Below, piece by piece: positions 11,983 to 25,452 of a stretch of 64,000 nt of DNA. Each line of letters starts with the position of its first letter. Within the stretch, counting starts at the first letter, position 1. The DNA lies in the NCBI GenBank assembly GCA_025345505.1, contig JANVCC010000077.1, positions 3,008,446 through 3,072,445 on the forward strand. Direction: 5' to 3'. Both the position numbers and the translations under genes were made by a program. The notes beneath the pieces are model-generated. The model was not told where the DNA came from. It made no database searches and worked only from the letters and a program-made list of their open reading frames with translations. Source of the DNA: Todiramphus chloris collaris. Taxonomy: Eukaryota; Chordata; Aves; Coraciiformes; Alcedinidae.

Positions 11983-14900
11983 TGTCCTTGATACATAACA
12001 ATTTCATATTGCATCCCAGGGTATGAAAATACTGAAATACTTGGATCTTCTCCTCAGTGATTTTTGTTTTACTTGTGACCTACTACAAGGCACATTGCTA
12101 GAACATGTTACATTGAGATGTTAATCAGCTAACCTCTGCCGAAGACATGATGCATGTTACTCCCATTACACTGTTGAAGCTATGTCTAACTTTTAATTTG
12201 TCTGATTTATTAAGTCTTAATTTTAGAGTCATCTAAGGAGACATTAAATACTAATTTTTAATTACACAAGCAGAGATGAAAGTTCTTAAGCATCTACAGA
12301 GTAGCAGGGTTCACTCATTATACTTCTCATGGTAGTCTGATCTTTTTTGTCAGCTGATACTGCCTTCCTAATGTCTTTGACTATACTGGAAAATTATCGT
12401 TGAATCACTTCCTAAGTTTTTTCTTATTGAGAAGAGCTTTGTACCATTTTGAAATATATATGGAGAGAGAATGAAGGCTTCATGCTTAGAAAAAATCTGT
12501 TAAAGAAAAATCACACAGATCAATTTACCCTTTCTTGCCTTAAGGACTTCTGGGCCAGCACCTGAGCCCAAGGCCCCTAAGATCATGGAGCGTATGAGAT
12601 TTTCTGATGTTACTCATAGCCATGAAAAGTTAGGAAGCTAAAACTTAAGCTGGGAATATATTTTTTTTCTGTGAAGCCATAAAAATTAAAAGCTTAATGG
12701 GTTTTGTAGGATTTCACTCTCAGTTCATGACATCAAATAATTGCATAAATGAAGTGGCAGGACAACCAGGTGCTTGATAGATACTGTGAGCTGTATCAGG
12801 TCAACAAGATTGTTTCTTCTTTGCTGTCGTGCATCCGTGAGAATGAGTGTAAATAGTTTTGCCACTGTTTTGTAATGCTTGACTATCAAACTTTCTGTCT
12901 GTAATTTCCTAGCATGTGTAGAATTGAAATTACCTTCTAGAAAACAGAGGTTTGGGTTCTTGACCACATTCATGAAGGTTCCATAGTATTTCTTCTGTGA
13001 TACTCTTGAAGCAAAGAGGTTTCATCCGTTGGTAAATTACCTTCCTCTTCCAACATGGACAGAAGAATTACCACAAAACAAACTCAGTTCTGGTCTCTTC
13101 ATGGGTAAATTTTGTTCAGGACAGTAACAAACTTTGTTGCACTCAGATACAGGGAGTCATACCCCAGCTGAATTGTAGAGAGCAATAGGATTGCCCAGGC
13201 TGTAAAGAGTGAAGGATGGGAAGTTTTGGTGTTACCTGTGTGTATTGATTAATGCATTGATTCTGTTCTTAAAGGAAGCAGCACTTCAGAGTTTGACTTA
13301 AAGGAAGGTGTAAGTAATTGCAAGATGATGATATCCCTCCTGAACAGTCAAGAAGCCTTGGCAGACACACTCTGAATGGGAATGCAAAGAGATTATAGAC
13401 AAGTCTCAGGGCACTAATGAGGGTCATATGTGCAGAGATGTCAACAACAGGACTCCAGATGTTGATGGAGCCAGACTCTCTCCTGTAGGTAATGCTCCAC
13501 AGGTTTTATTTAAATAAGCACTGAGAGCAGGACTGGGTTCTAAATACCTAGCCTCCCACAGACCCCAAATTATGAAGGCTGAGAGGAGAAGAAAGTTTCA
13601 TCTTGGTCTTGTCTCATTTTAGCTTTGTGCAACAACTAGTTTCCCTGGTTTCCAAAGAGTATCTTGCCAATTTGGTCATGCACCACATAATAGGATTTGG
13701 GTCTCTTAATCTCATTTTCTGGCTGGAAGAAAATCCTGCATTATTATTTTGTTCCTCATTCCCTTAACTGTCAAGATGTAGGGACAGTCAGGCAAGCCTT
13801 AGTTGAGCTCAGCCTATGGTTATGCTAATTTGCTTTAGGACTACCTTCCCTTTCAATCCCAGCCTGGGGAATCTCAGAGCTGCCAGCAAGCAAAAGATCA
13901 GAGGTGAGGGTGATAGTCTTTGGAATACTGAAATGGCTTTTTGTCAGTCCACACTAGGCTGCCTTTAAAAATTAGGTCAATGAAGAAGGCAAGCTGAGAC
14001 CTCCAAGGTATTAATGTGAGCCAGTGCCATGCTTAGGGAGTATGAATCTGTTCAGATGGCTCTACTGAGGGCTGCGAAACTAGTTGCAGGTCACGTAATG
14101 CATCATACATGCACTTCGCTAACACAGACATTCACAGGGATGGTCCTTCACTGCCTGACCTCTAGAGAGGCACAAGCAGGACAGAAAAGCATTGCACCAA
14201 GAGCTAGTCAACAGAAGCCCAAAGCTCCAGCTGCCAGAGGAGATTGCTCATCTTTGCATTGTAGCAGAGAGAGATTTGCATTACAAGAAAAGCTCTGGGA
14301 AAGAGCAAGTCTCTGTGGCTTTGAAAGCCCTGCTTCTGTGGAGCTCCTTACAGCGTTTTCAGAGCAGGTTGTCTTAGTCTATTTCATGGGTTTTCATTAG
14401 TCCAGAGAATCCTTCTGGAGAAAGCTTTCTGCCTAAATGACTGCCTTTGTTAGTCCTTTGGCGTAAAAGCCTTGTAAGAATGTCCTTGCAATGCTTTTCG
14501 GAAGACAAAGGAGGCTTTAAAGTCTCGGAGAAAATATAGAAATTTGTAATTGAAAAAATTACCCAAGACTTCAGCTGGTTCATGTGATTGGACCCCATAA
14601 AAGCACTTTATAACAAGCACCTGTTATGGCAACAACAATCCATCATGTACTTCTCTTCATGAATTTCTAAGGCTGTTTTTGTGGCTTGGTGGGAATGCTT
14701 CTGGTGATTGAATCCCTTCCGGGACACTGCAGTGACTCGTTTTGTGCTCACGGGCTTTTGACCGCTACTAATGGTCAGACAGCAGGGAGTTAAGAGCAGA
14801 ACAGTACGGAGGGTGTAGAGGAAAGATCTTTCACTCTGTGTTCCTGAGGTTGCCTTAATTAAAACATAAAGGGCAAGAAGGTTTTTTCCTCTTACGCACA

Positions 14901-15260
14901 TTGAAAACAACTGCTTATACGTGTCAAAAACATTTCGTTCCTTTCATAGCTTTCTCTGTGTATTGATTTACTCAATTAGTAGTGCATACCATGTTTTCCT
15001 TTTTAGCAAAACAGTGTGGAAATTTTGACATTTAAAGGGTTGGACAATGCACATGAAACACACATGCTGTTTAAGACACTCTTTGGCATAGAGATCCCTA
15101 GGGCTTTTTGAACCAAATACTTAAAGTTTCTATAAAGCACCCCATTCTTCCTGCCTTTGCAAAGTATTTATGGTGACAGAAACATACTTTGTTTTCTGTA
15201 ACTGATGAGGCCCTTATAATGCCACGAGCTGCAAGGAAAATAATGAATTATATAGAGAAA

Positions 15261-15346
15261 GAGGAAAAAAAAAACCAAAACCACAACACAAAGAACACCA
15301 CAACTTCAGTTGTTTTGCTGGTTTGGTTTGGTTTTTTTTGTTTTCT
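15261..15346. repeat. Imperfect inverted repeat of A/C-rich and G/T-rich arms
   Basis: The left arm (15261-15290, A-rich with CC and CACAAC) and the right arm (15311-15346, T-rich with GG and GTTG) are imperfect reverse complements separated by about 20 bp. They could pair as a hairpin. The right arm alone belongs to the GT-rich tract class seen elsewhere in the window. Confidence 0.6.
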
Positions 15347-16372
15347 GAAGCATTGACATCAAATACCAGACATCAAATGAAGTGAAACAAAGCCCCTAAT
15401 GTCTTGGGTTTTTTGAAAAGATAAAATGATCTCTCCCTCTCTAACAGTTTATTTCCAGTCACCATCAAAGCTCTGTTTCCTTTGCTCCTGGTAATGGGAG
15501 GATGTGCCCCTGAAATATGGCTGTATGGAGCAAGGCTGGGGTTTGAACTGAATGCTTTAAGAAGGCTAATCAAACATTTGTGCTGTGTGCTGCTGTGTTT
15601 TTCCCACTCTGCAAACCACAAGCCAGAGACACTGCTTGATCAGAGCACAGGGGCTGAGGTCTGGCCCACTTGCTGATTTGCTGATTGCACTGCCAAATTG
15701 CATCTGTCATACTATCATTTCGTGCCTCTGTTTTCTCTCGTAATGTTGGGCTGTGATTTTCAAGTTTTTTCAGCCAGATTCCAGAGAATTCAAACTGGAA
15801 TCAGCAAAACATTTAAAGAAGCTGTAACAAATGTTGGTCACTCAGTTGTTTGGGTTTTTTTGTTCCCTCTGTTTCCTTGCTCTATAGGTTGCTCACTTGG
15901 AAATTCATGTCATGAATGGAGAGTGGATATTTCTGCTCTGAAATGGCAGGTGCTCTATCAGACTAAAGCAGAACCTAATACAGCTCTTAGCAATATGAAG
16001 GCTATGATATTGCTGGACGTAGGAAACCATGCTGACACTTGTCAGCTTGGCATAACTCAATAGGGATGGCCCTGTGTAGTTAAAAGTCTTTGACTTGCTA
16101 AGCAAATTTTGCCTCAAGGTTAAAATGCCAAATTCCAGTAAAATTTAAATATCTCTTCATGGACATCTTTAAAAATCTCAGCCTCGGTGACCTGCTGTGT
16201 AGCTTCAATACTGCATGGTGTTTTACCTGCTCTTCTCCTGTTATTTTTTTAAAATAATCTAGTTTGATGGTAATCAGAAATGAAATACCCATTTTATTGA
16301 CAAAGATGTTATGATCAGTGATTTAAATATCTGTCCTTCAAACAGGGGAATTATTTTTTTGCTGGGTTTTTC

Positions 16373-16392
16373 TTTTTTTTTTTTTTTTTTTT
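16373..16392 (+). repeat. Poly-T run
   Basis: Twenty consecutive T residues, preceded by further T-rich sequence. No SINE or LINE body could be recognised on either side. Confidence 0.95.
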
Positions 16393-18989
16393 ACATGTAG
16401 TAAGCCTTTGTTAAACACAGCACAAAAAATGCAGGTGTAGGGGGAACCTAGTCCAGTTTGAGTCCGGTAGGACTCATGAGATGTTTACTTATTTCGGGCT
16501 GGTTTATACCTGGATTTCTAGATCCTGATTTGCTCAGTGTTTAGTCAGTATTTGAGGTCTTAAAGATTGTTTAGGTTAGTTGAAGAAAATACTGATGTAC
16601 CAAGCACTTTTCCGATGTTGCTTGCATACATCCACTGTGGATGAATGCCTTTCAGTTAGCAGTCCTCCCCAAAACCCCCTCTTTCTTTTGGCATACGTAA
16701 TCACTTGCAGAACCTCCTGTGCACGGACACACAGTCAGTCTGGATTCTGAGTCATGACTTCCCCATCTTTCACCCTCGTTCAACAAAGGGATGTTTCATG
16801 GTTCCCTCCTTCCACCCAAATGGGAGAAAGCTACCAAACCTGGAAAGTGATGAGAGCACCTATGGATCAAAACAAGACAGCAGTGGGACAGAGGATCTCA
16901 AATATAACCATATTTGGACCTTGTCATGTATAAAATTAATTTATTTAGGCAGCATATCAAAAATATTCTTTCTTCCCACTCAGAATATACTTTGTCTCAT
17001 TTACTGTTATTGTGCCCCTGCTTTTTATCACAATGCACTGAATAATACGTGATCCTCAGCAGAACACAGGAGGGAGTTCTGTTGTCATATGAACTGTAAA
17101 TGAGTCCTGAGATTAAATTAGAGCTGTTGCTGACTACTGATTGATTTCTGACAGCTTGCTCAGGAAAGCAATAAAGTTGTTGAGATTTATTAAACTCTTC
17201 ATCCCTACTTTCCCCCTCTGTTCTTTGAAAGGGTGGTCCCATTATGACTGCTGCAAGACAGCACTGTGAAATAAGGGCGTTTGGTGTATGAGGTAGATAC
17301 TCACCCCAGCTGTCCATCTGATAGTGGTATTGCTGCTTGTCTGAGTTTCCCTTGTCCTGCACATTCCACTGCTCAAGGAGGTTCTCTTATGGAGTCAAGC
17401 ACCAGCAGCTATCAGTCTAAAGTAGAAGGGTTGAAATCCTACGCCTGCCACTGTTGTGGTGCTTATAGCGGGACTTTGGTCTGTGTGTGCAGGATTAAGG
17501 TGGCCTCAGGCATTTTACAAGGGCCATATCTTAAACTGCTATAACTTTTTTGAGAGTCAGTGAGTCTATCTGATTTATGACATGAGGATCCATCTGGCTC
17601 TGTCATCTTGAGAACATTTCTAGCCTGGTGAATGTTCAGAACAAATTCATGCAGAAGTCCATGAACTTCTTCACCAGAGCAAGTCCTGTTCTAAAAACAA
17701 AACTGTCCCCTCTTTAATTGGCAGGCCTGATATATAACGCAATGACCCTGGTGCTCTTGGGAAGCTTCACTCAATCTTCTGCTAAAGGCAACTATTCATT
17801 CACTCTGCAGCATAATTGCCCTATTTCAAGGCTAGAGCTACCTTCCCTTGGGACATGTTTCACCTTTGCTCAGCTGAGCATGTGTAGGAGTGATCCACAG
17901 GAGCACATGGAAAGCAATTTAAGGCAGCAAATTCCCTGCTGCTTTCGGAAGCTGTTAAATCAGGTAGTTCTGGAGTGAAGAGAGGGTACAATGCAAGAAA
18001 ATCTCCCTTTCTGAATAGGCTTTCTGTTGTTGTGAGCTGACACGGCTATTTTCCTCAAATGTTAGATTCTTTTGGTATAAATTTTTCAACAAGGATATTC
18101 TTCTTCCTTAACAGCAGTAATAAAAACCCATGACAAAGGTGGGAATTTTGATGAATATGCTCTGTGTTTGTAGTGTGGCATTTCCTCTAGTTCAATAGAT
18201 CTATGATTAAAATAGAAGCGTGTATACAGAGGACTAATATTTTTTCCCACTTGTTTGGCACTGATTGATGGGAAAGCTACATCTGTCTGTATGTTCTGTC
18301 TGGAATGACAGAAATAGGTCATAAAACTGAGTGAAGTTAGTAAATGATAAAGGATACTGGTCAAATTTCTGCATGTCTCCTCCCCAGCAAAAGAGTTTTA
18401 ATTCAGGCAATAAACAGTGCCCTCTGATTTGCCTGTGACTGCAGTAGGCTGTGCTCATGCTTGACATACAGAATCAGGCAGCTTATGCTATGGAAATTAA
18501 AGTCTTCATTCTGGAGCATGCTTGTAAGTTCCAGTGAAAGTGGTCCTTAGACACTGCTATGGTGAACCCTTTCCATCACTTCAGAGTGGTTAAAAATTTC
18601 TCTGGTAGTTGAAGGTTTCAGCATCCCTCAGTTGTAGGGTTGTTTGTACAGCTGAGAATTTGCTTGCTCTTAGGCCTTCACAATGTCAAGCAAAACACCC
18701 TTCACTTCAAAAACTGTCTTCCTAGGCCTCTGTTTTGTTACTTTACTGCACATGCAGCAAAGCGACAGAGATGATTTTATGCATGGCCTGTGGGTTTAAT
18801 AGGTTTGATTTTCTGGGGATCTTGGAATATTGTGATTAACTCTGAATTAACTCTTTTTGCTCTCTGAGATACATAACTGTTTCTGTTGTGTTTAGGAGAA
18901 ATACCCCAAATAATCTGAAAACAGCTATTCATGGAGGACAAGTTTTGGACTGGTTAATGTTGTTCATCAAAGCATAGACAGCATTTTGC

Positions 18990-19680
18990 TAATGAGTATG
19001 CACTGTGCTGCTTCTGCAAAGCTGTAAAAATCACCTACTGGACTTTTTGTTTGATCTATTTTAAATAAAATTCCCAGGTAATTTAACAGATATTAAACCA
19101 GTAAAGTTCTGTGCAAATAAAATACTATAAATTCCTCCAACATTAATAGAAGAGAGAATCATCTTTGTTGGATTTTTAATTTTATATTTTGCTGGCTGAT
19201 GGCATTTACTACAGATGTCTGTCTGCTCTGAAATTGGACAGAAAGATATTTTCTTTCAATTATTTTTAGTCGCACTTTACGTTTCCATTTATAAACAGTT
19301 CATAAACAATTTGTTTTAATTAAATGGTTATTAAGATGTTATCTTCCTCTCCAGCAGATCAATAGGACCTTCTTAGAGGTGTGTGTAGCCAGCTGTAACA
19401 CATAATGTTCATGTTCATAATAGGCTTGTGCTGTACATGGCTCAGTTACAGTGGTTAAAGCCCACAGCAAAGATACCAGATAAAATCTGACTTCTGTTAC
19501 CTAACCTATTGCTGACCTCCCATCTATGATATCATTTTCCCTATCTTCATTTCAGAGATAATATTAATTAAACTTTTATAAAGGACACATTTGTTGTGAA
19601 CTAAGAGTTATTATAGTAAATTACATACAGAACATTAACAAATGCTGTGTGATTTAATCTTAATGAATTTTGTTTCTCAC
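18990..19680. promoter_or_regulatory. Candidate conserved non-coding cluster
   Basis: The segment is AT-rich with many TTAAT, TAAAC and ATTAA motifs, no simple-repeat tracts and no recognisable transposon, about 38 kb upstream of SORCS3. Such composition in a gene desert beside a neurodevelopmental gene fits a conserved non-coding element. Conservation cannot be tested here. Confidence 0.2.
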
Positions 19681-20040
19681 AGAGTCACTTCTCTCTCTGC
19701 ACTCCTGCTAGTTTCAATCATTAATATACTCAAGTGATCAGCACCTTCCAATATGGCAGAGGGATTAGCTTGGAAAATTCCTACCTACCAGCCAGTGAAA
19801 AGAAATGGGGACAACACTTAAGTTAAGCCCTACAATAGCTTCTTAGTCATCATTCTGTTGATTTTAGACACCACAGCAGAACTCCAAGAGTCTCTTTGGT
19901 GCCAGAGTGTGAACAAGAGTGTGACCTGCTTACAGGAAGCATGTTACAGCAATGAGGTGAAACTTGATCTTTCAAGTCCTTGACTGATGGGCTAATAACA
20001 GGGAACTCGCATGTGTTTGTGTCAACAACCAGCTTTGGTT

Positions 20041-20160
20041 CCCATTTTCCATTTTACAGACAAGAAAAACCGAGGCTCACAAAGGAGAAGTAATTGCTCC
20101 AAAACACTTAAGATGTCAATGGCAGAGCTGGCACCAGCTGCCAGACACAGAGAGCTTTTG
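20041..20160 (-). mobile_element. MIR-type SINE relic, reverse orientation
   Basis: On the + strand it reads CATTTTACAGACAAGAAAAA, CCGAGGCTCACAAAGGAG, AAGTAATTGCTCCAAAACAC and ATGGCAGAGCTGGCACCAGC. This is the reverse complement of the MIR core (CCCATTTTACAGATGAGGAAACTGAGGC...GCAGAGCTGG). It is old and diverged and carries no coding potential. Confidence 0.75.
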
Positions 20161-23100
20161 ATGCAAGATGTTGCCTTGCTGTTTTTAAACATGTACAATT
20201 AAAACTGCTCTGAGCTTAGTGCACCTTTCTCTTTTGCTTCCATTATGTGCAGCTTTCCATTGTAACTGCTATATAAATTGTCAGCCTGACCTCTCCCGGA
20301 GGTCTATTTGGACGATGACGTTTTCCACAAAAAAAAAAATCCAACCCACCCCAAAAGAAGCAGCCTCCAAAGGCCTTGGAAACAACAGTGGAATGATACC
20401 TTCCTATCTGGCTTCCAGACTCATAAACTAGGCAGCTTGTTGGGAGAAGCCTGCGTGTGTGTGTGTGTTCATTCCTCTGTGTACCCAAGACCCAGGCTGA
20501 AGTTGCAGCTTTGAAATCACTCTCACAGAAGGTATTTTAACTTTAAAGAAGTTAGGACCAGGAGCAGAAAAAGGTATGAAGACTGCTTTCCAGTGTTTCT
20601 GTTAATTTTCTCTCTCTCTCTACTTTTTCCATCCATGTGACTGGGTCCAAGGAGAGGAAGGGTTGAATTCTCCAGTGAAAACCATTCCCAGAAGGAGACA
20701 TTAATTTGGTGATCTCTACTCTGTCCTTGTGCCGAAACTCTTTTGAGAGAGTTTGTACCTCTGAAGCCTCCACTGGTTCATGAAACCAGTTTGAAAACGG
20801 CCAGTTAATTCAAAAGCAACAGGGTGGGTTAGAGGTACAGCTGGCCAGGGCCTCCCTACGGGATTTCCAAGTTGTAATGAGTGTGTCAGAGAGCATATGG
20901 GTGTGTGAGTTAATACCATTAACCTGCACTGCCTCGAGTAAGATTTTTATGCAGAGATTACTTTCAGAATCAGGGGATTTTCTTCTCCAGATATATTGGT
21001 ATTGGGCTGTGCACTTAGAGTGGAGATACTGGGGTTTACTGTGGCTGCCTTTGCTTCATGCTTGGGTTGCTGTGATGCGTTTGCTGCAGAGATTTTTACA
21101 ATAAATTCAGCTGAATTCCCGAGAGCCTCTGCTTGCTGAGATGACGTGAAAGGCAACCCTGGCTGTTGTCCCAGGAGATGTGTGTGTGTGTGCAGGTTTG
21201 TCTGTATGCTTTTACTGGTTTACTTTGAATTGCACACAAGAATTTGGTTCATTTTGCTAAAAGCAGAGCATGTTGCAGCACTGTTTTAACTCAAGAGACA
21301 ATAAACAGGTTAGCTCTCAATACTGATTAATTGGGAGGTCCCTTCTCTGCCAGAGCAGTCTTTTACCATGCTGCTCTGGCTGCCTTGCTCCAGAGAAGTC
21401 TTCACTGGATTGTTAGACTGACTGTTCTACCCTTGGAGTAACTCACTAGGCAGCTATGAGTTTGCTTTTGTGTTGCTGGAAATGGTGGGAAGCTGGGAGA
21501 TAGGAAGGACTTAGTTAGAAATATGTTACACACACAACTAAACCTTCCCCTTAGGGTTTGGATTATGATCTAAGTAGTCAGTTAATTCAACTAAGGCACT
21601 ACATAGATGACAGGAATAGTGGCTTTGGTGGTATTTGTAGACTACTCCCAATATTCAGTGGATGTGATGAAAGTGAGGCCCAACCTCTTCCAAATTTTGG
21701 CACTGCTAATCTTCTAAGAGCTGCTTGTACTTCAGCAGCAGATGTCATCATAAAAATTTTGTTAATTCTGATATATTCACTCTAGAACTGACAGTCAAGA
21801 TGGACTAAGGCTGTGTGTGTAATCAACTCAGAGATGTTGAGAAGAGTTGTTTTAAAAAAAAAAAAGTCAACCTTTGGTTCTTGGGGTTCTCATACAAGCA
21901 GGAGACTTCTCACTTGTCTTATTGGAGAACTTTCTCCAGATTCTCTTCTCAGAGTACTTTTCCCTAAGCACTTGATTGGGGAATGGAATAAGCTTGTGTT
22001 AACTCATAATTTTTTTTTTTTAATCTTCTCCCTCCTTATCGGTGGTATTTTAATGAAAACTCTAGTTCTCCATTTCAGTTGTTCACCAACTGTTAATAAG
22101 GTGTTTTTCAGAGAAACTCTCACCATTTTCCTCCTTGACCTTTATGTTGGCAGGATAAAGCAACCTGTTTTGTGTTCTCCGATTGCTCCAAATTTCCTAT
22201 AGCAAGCTTTTCCCTTAGCCAATTTTTGCTGTGTTTTTGCCTATGTGACTTTTAAAAATTATTATATTTTGTATTTAATGTGAGTTCACGAGCAGCACTG
22301 AGAATTGAGCTTCTTTACCCTAAGCTAGGGACACCATTTATTAAAAAAAATAATTACCCAAGCAGAAGAAAATCAACATGTTCACACTCAAAGAGCAGTG
22401 ACAGTTGGCTAACTAGTTTTGCTTGGCACATGGAGTCCTTCTGCCTGCCATCAGCCTGTACTCTGCCTAGAAATAATGATCTTGCTCTCATGTCATACTC
22501 TGATTTGGCTCTGGGGCTCTATCTGGTAAGGTACTGCTGGAATATCTGACACCACTCTCAAGCCTGGGACATAACACCCCTTTGTAAAATGGTTTCTGTT
22601 TCTAACTCTTGCTGGGCCTGGTCTTTGATTCCAGGCTATGTGCTTGCATTCTGCAACTCGCTACTAAGATCTGTTAATAATTACAGAACTTTCTGCTTGC
22701 TGTCCTTCATATAATGATCTTCTGAACTGTTTTTCTTCAGTGCATCCCATAAATGGCATAAAATAAAAGATTAAGAGGGCAAGTTTTAATCATTCCCTGA
22801 CTTAGAAGGTGATACTCCCAGTGGTGAACAATTCTAACTCTATTAAATTGGTCCTATTTTACCTTCTGCTGTAAACCCAGTGGATAATAAGCACTATTTC
22901 TTGATGGCCAAAGATGAAACTTTTATGATCATACCCTAGAGGCATGATACTGTTCAGTTTCCCTTTAAGAATGATGTGGTTATTGTGTGCCAAGTGCGTG
23001 TAGCTTTCTGTGCTTTCAGCATAGAGGATTTTATGAGGTATCTCAGCAGCTGCGTGTCCAGCCAGGGGAAGCAGGAGCTACTGTAGCAGTGGGGTTTGCT

Positions 23101-25017
23101 GAGGTTGGGCACAACACCTAGAGGGCAGCAGGGGTTCAGATAAAGACTGGAAACTTCCTATTGCGGAAAAAGGTATCAAGCATCCTGCAGCTTGTCAATC
23201 AATGGTGTGAGTCTGTAGCTGTGTAGGAGCTCCTTAATAATCCTGTGTAGTGGTAGAATGCTCCTAGAATGAATGTAACTGTACAGGCAACAGTGCACTT
23301 ATATGAAGAGTAAAGCAGAATCACAGAAATGCCACTTTTTCCTCAATAATGTAGTTTGCTCTACAGGTTTTTGCAGTTATTATTGTCATTCTATGAGACT
23401 GGAAAATTATGTCCTCCTCAGCTACAGCCACTGCAGCATGGGTGGATCTGCTAGGCAGGCCAGCTGCAACAATATGGCATTAAAGAAGTCAATGCAACCT
23501 TGACAATCACATGGCCTGGTCAGCCAATATTGATTCACTAATGACATGCTGTTGCATAATCCTCTCCTACTTGGATCTGATGGTTTCTAGACACGATTGA
23601 TTTCAGTGTTTGCAAGGAAGCACAAAAGAAAAAAAAAAAGAAAGAATATAAATTATTTTGTGGAAGCTGTTTCTTGAAAGTAAAAATGTCTTGGATGCCA
23701 GAGGGGAACTCTGTAGCAAACTGGCAGACGTATATCCTTTTCTTATATTGTGAATCTTAATTCTAATTTAGAAATGTGGCTGAATGGTCATCAAATCCAG
23801 CCTCTTCTAGTCGTGGCAAATATGTTACAGATATCTGCACTTCAAGGATGTTGGAAGACCCCCCTTTTCCTTCCCCCCACATTTCTGCAAAGCTTCCAGT
23901 TAATTGTCACATGCATTGGGTTCTAAATGCACAATTTTTTTTCAATGGCAAAGTACCACAAAACACAGGAGACCTCAAGGGTTTTGCTAAAATTTAATGA
24001 CCCTGCAAAAGCCAGGAATTGAAAGTGCTTAAAGGAATTCAGGATGAGAACAACCTCTTGCTTAGTGGGGATTCTTTCCGGCAAGGGGCTGAGGAAAGAG
24101 CGGAAGGGCTGAAGATTGTGAATCTCAAAGTCTTCCTTTGTTTGCTTCAGCAGACTCTATTAAGTTTTGACCTGAATTATTTCATATGTTGTGCAGGACT
24201 TGGCCTGGTTTAGCAGTTCTTCTCCTGCATTGTTGCCTTATACAGTTGGAGGAACAGGCAGCTTGATCCGTTTTCCAAAGTACATTTTTCATTCTTAAAC
24301 TATCTGTCAATTTCTCAGTTTGGGTTTGTGTTTTTGAGGAAACTCTAATTCAGACTCGTGTGGCCATTCATCAGGTAAAGGATGTGGATGCAAGATCTAT
24401 AGAGAATGGCTTAATGTCAGCTAGACTGCTTCTTCCTTTCCATCACCTCATTGAGACTCTGGTTCATATACCGATATGGTCTGCCCCTCTGAATTGCTCA
24501 GATTTGTGTGAAAGCATGTTGGGAATTCTGTGAAGTTGGAAAGCAGCTAGTAAGGAAATATAAAGTGGAAATATGTTTGTAATTAAGTGTTTCCAGTGTA
24601 ATGAGGATCTCAAAAGTCATCACCTGCACGCAGTGCAGAATTTGTTTGTATCTGCAACAGCTGAAGGAGCCTTTGCTTTCTCAGTTCAAGCCCCAGCCAG
24701 GACATTCTTTAACTGTATGAAACTCTTCAAAGCAAGTAGGAATGGAAACATTACCTCTTGGCTTAAAAAATTCATTCAAATTGGGTTTCTATTTGTAAAA
24801 TATTTAAGCATTTGCCTGCAGTCGTAGGAATACAAGCAAAATTGTGCTACTGCATGAAAATCTTATGAACTAGCACAGAAATGGAAGTCTAGATGCAACT
24901 GTGGTTTAGGAGATGACTCATGTACATAACTGTAAATTATTTTCCAGAATTACTTACTGACAAACACTTTAAGACAATTCCATAATGGTCACATAGGAAA
25001 GAAATAGGTATCTCTAT

Positions 25018-25077
25018 ACACATACACACACACGCGCGCACACACACACGTGTCTGTGTGTGTATATATATATAAAT
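25018..25077. repeat. Composite CA/CG/TG/TA microsatellite with palindromic centre
   Basis: A (CA)n tract with an internal CGCGCG gives way at CACGTG (25047-25052) to a (TG)n tract and then (TA)n. The CA and TG halves are near-perfect reverse complements around 25049/25050 (11 of the first 12 pairs, counting the terminal G/T as the unmatched region and one internal C/C mismatch as tolerated only approximately). Confidence 0.9.
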
Positions 25078-25395
25078 AAAATTGTCATATGAAATATTCT
25101 ACAGCAGATTTTTTGAACCTGACAAAATGCACCGGGACTCTGCTTCCACTGAACCTCTCTTTGACCTTCCATCCTCCTGTTTCCCTCCCTTCCTCCCACC
25201 AGGACTGTAGTTTGTGTGCTTTTGAGATGCATAAAATTTATGGTTTCTGTGCTGCCAGAAAATGAAGACATTTTGTTTTCAGGAAATTATTCTCTAAATA
25301 CTGGCTGCCTGAACTCTTTTGCAAAAGTTTCTTTCTGACCTGAAAAGGTTTTCTTCCAGCTTGCTGCCTAAATGTGAACACAAGGGAGCACCAGA

Positions 25396-25452
25396 GGGGT
25401 TTTTTTGTTTGGTTGTGGGGTTTTTTTCCTGTTTGGGGTTTTTTTTTTTTTT
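25396..25452 (+). repeat. GT-rich tract
   Basis: Runs of T7 to T14 alternate with GGGG and GGTTG on the + strand, matching the compositional class of the tracts at 9.1 and 38.7 kb. Confidence 0.8.

Larger units (their letters stand above)
5008..15260. other. Intergenic, simple repeats and one motif-rich stretch
   Basis: No coding exon was recognised. Contents: a G-rich quadruplex-type run (5787-5819), a homeodomain/POU-motif-rich stretch (7421-7690), a GT-rich TTTGG tract (9119-9190), a C-run near 9292-9303, a short period-10 repeat (11695-11734) and a diverged duplicated segment (11861-11982). Short open frames lack any family resemblance. Confidence 0.7.
15347..20040. other. Intergenic, AT-rich with a possible conserved element cluster
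   Basis: No gene was recognised. There is a pure T20 run at 16373-16392. The segment 18990-19680 is rich in TAAT-type and ATTAA motifs and poor in CpG, the composition seen in many conserved non-coding elements. Frames of up to about 121 codons (15698-16063; 16997-17362 on the reverse strand) have no recognisable features. Confidence 0.65.
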
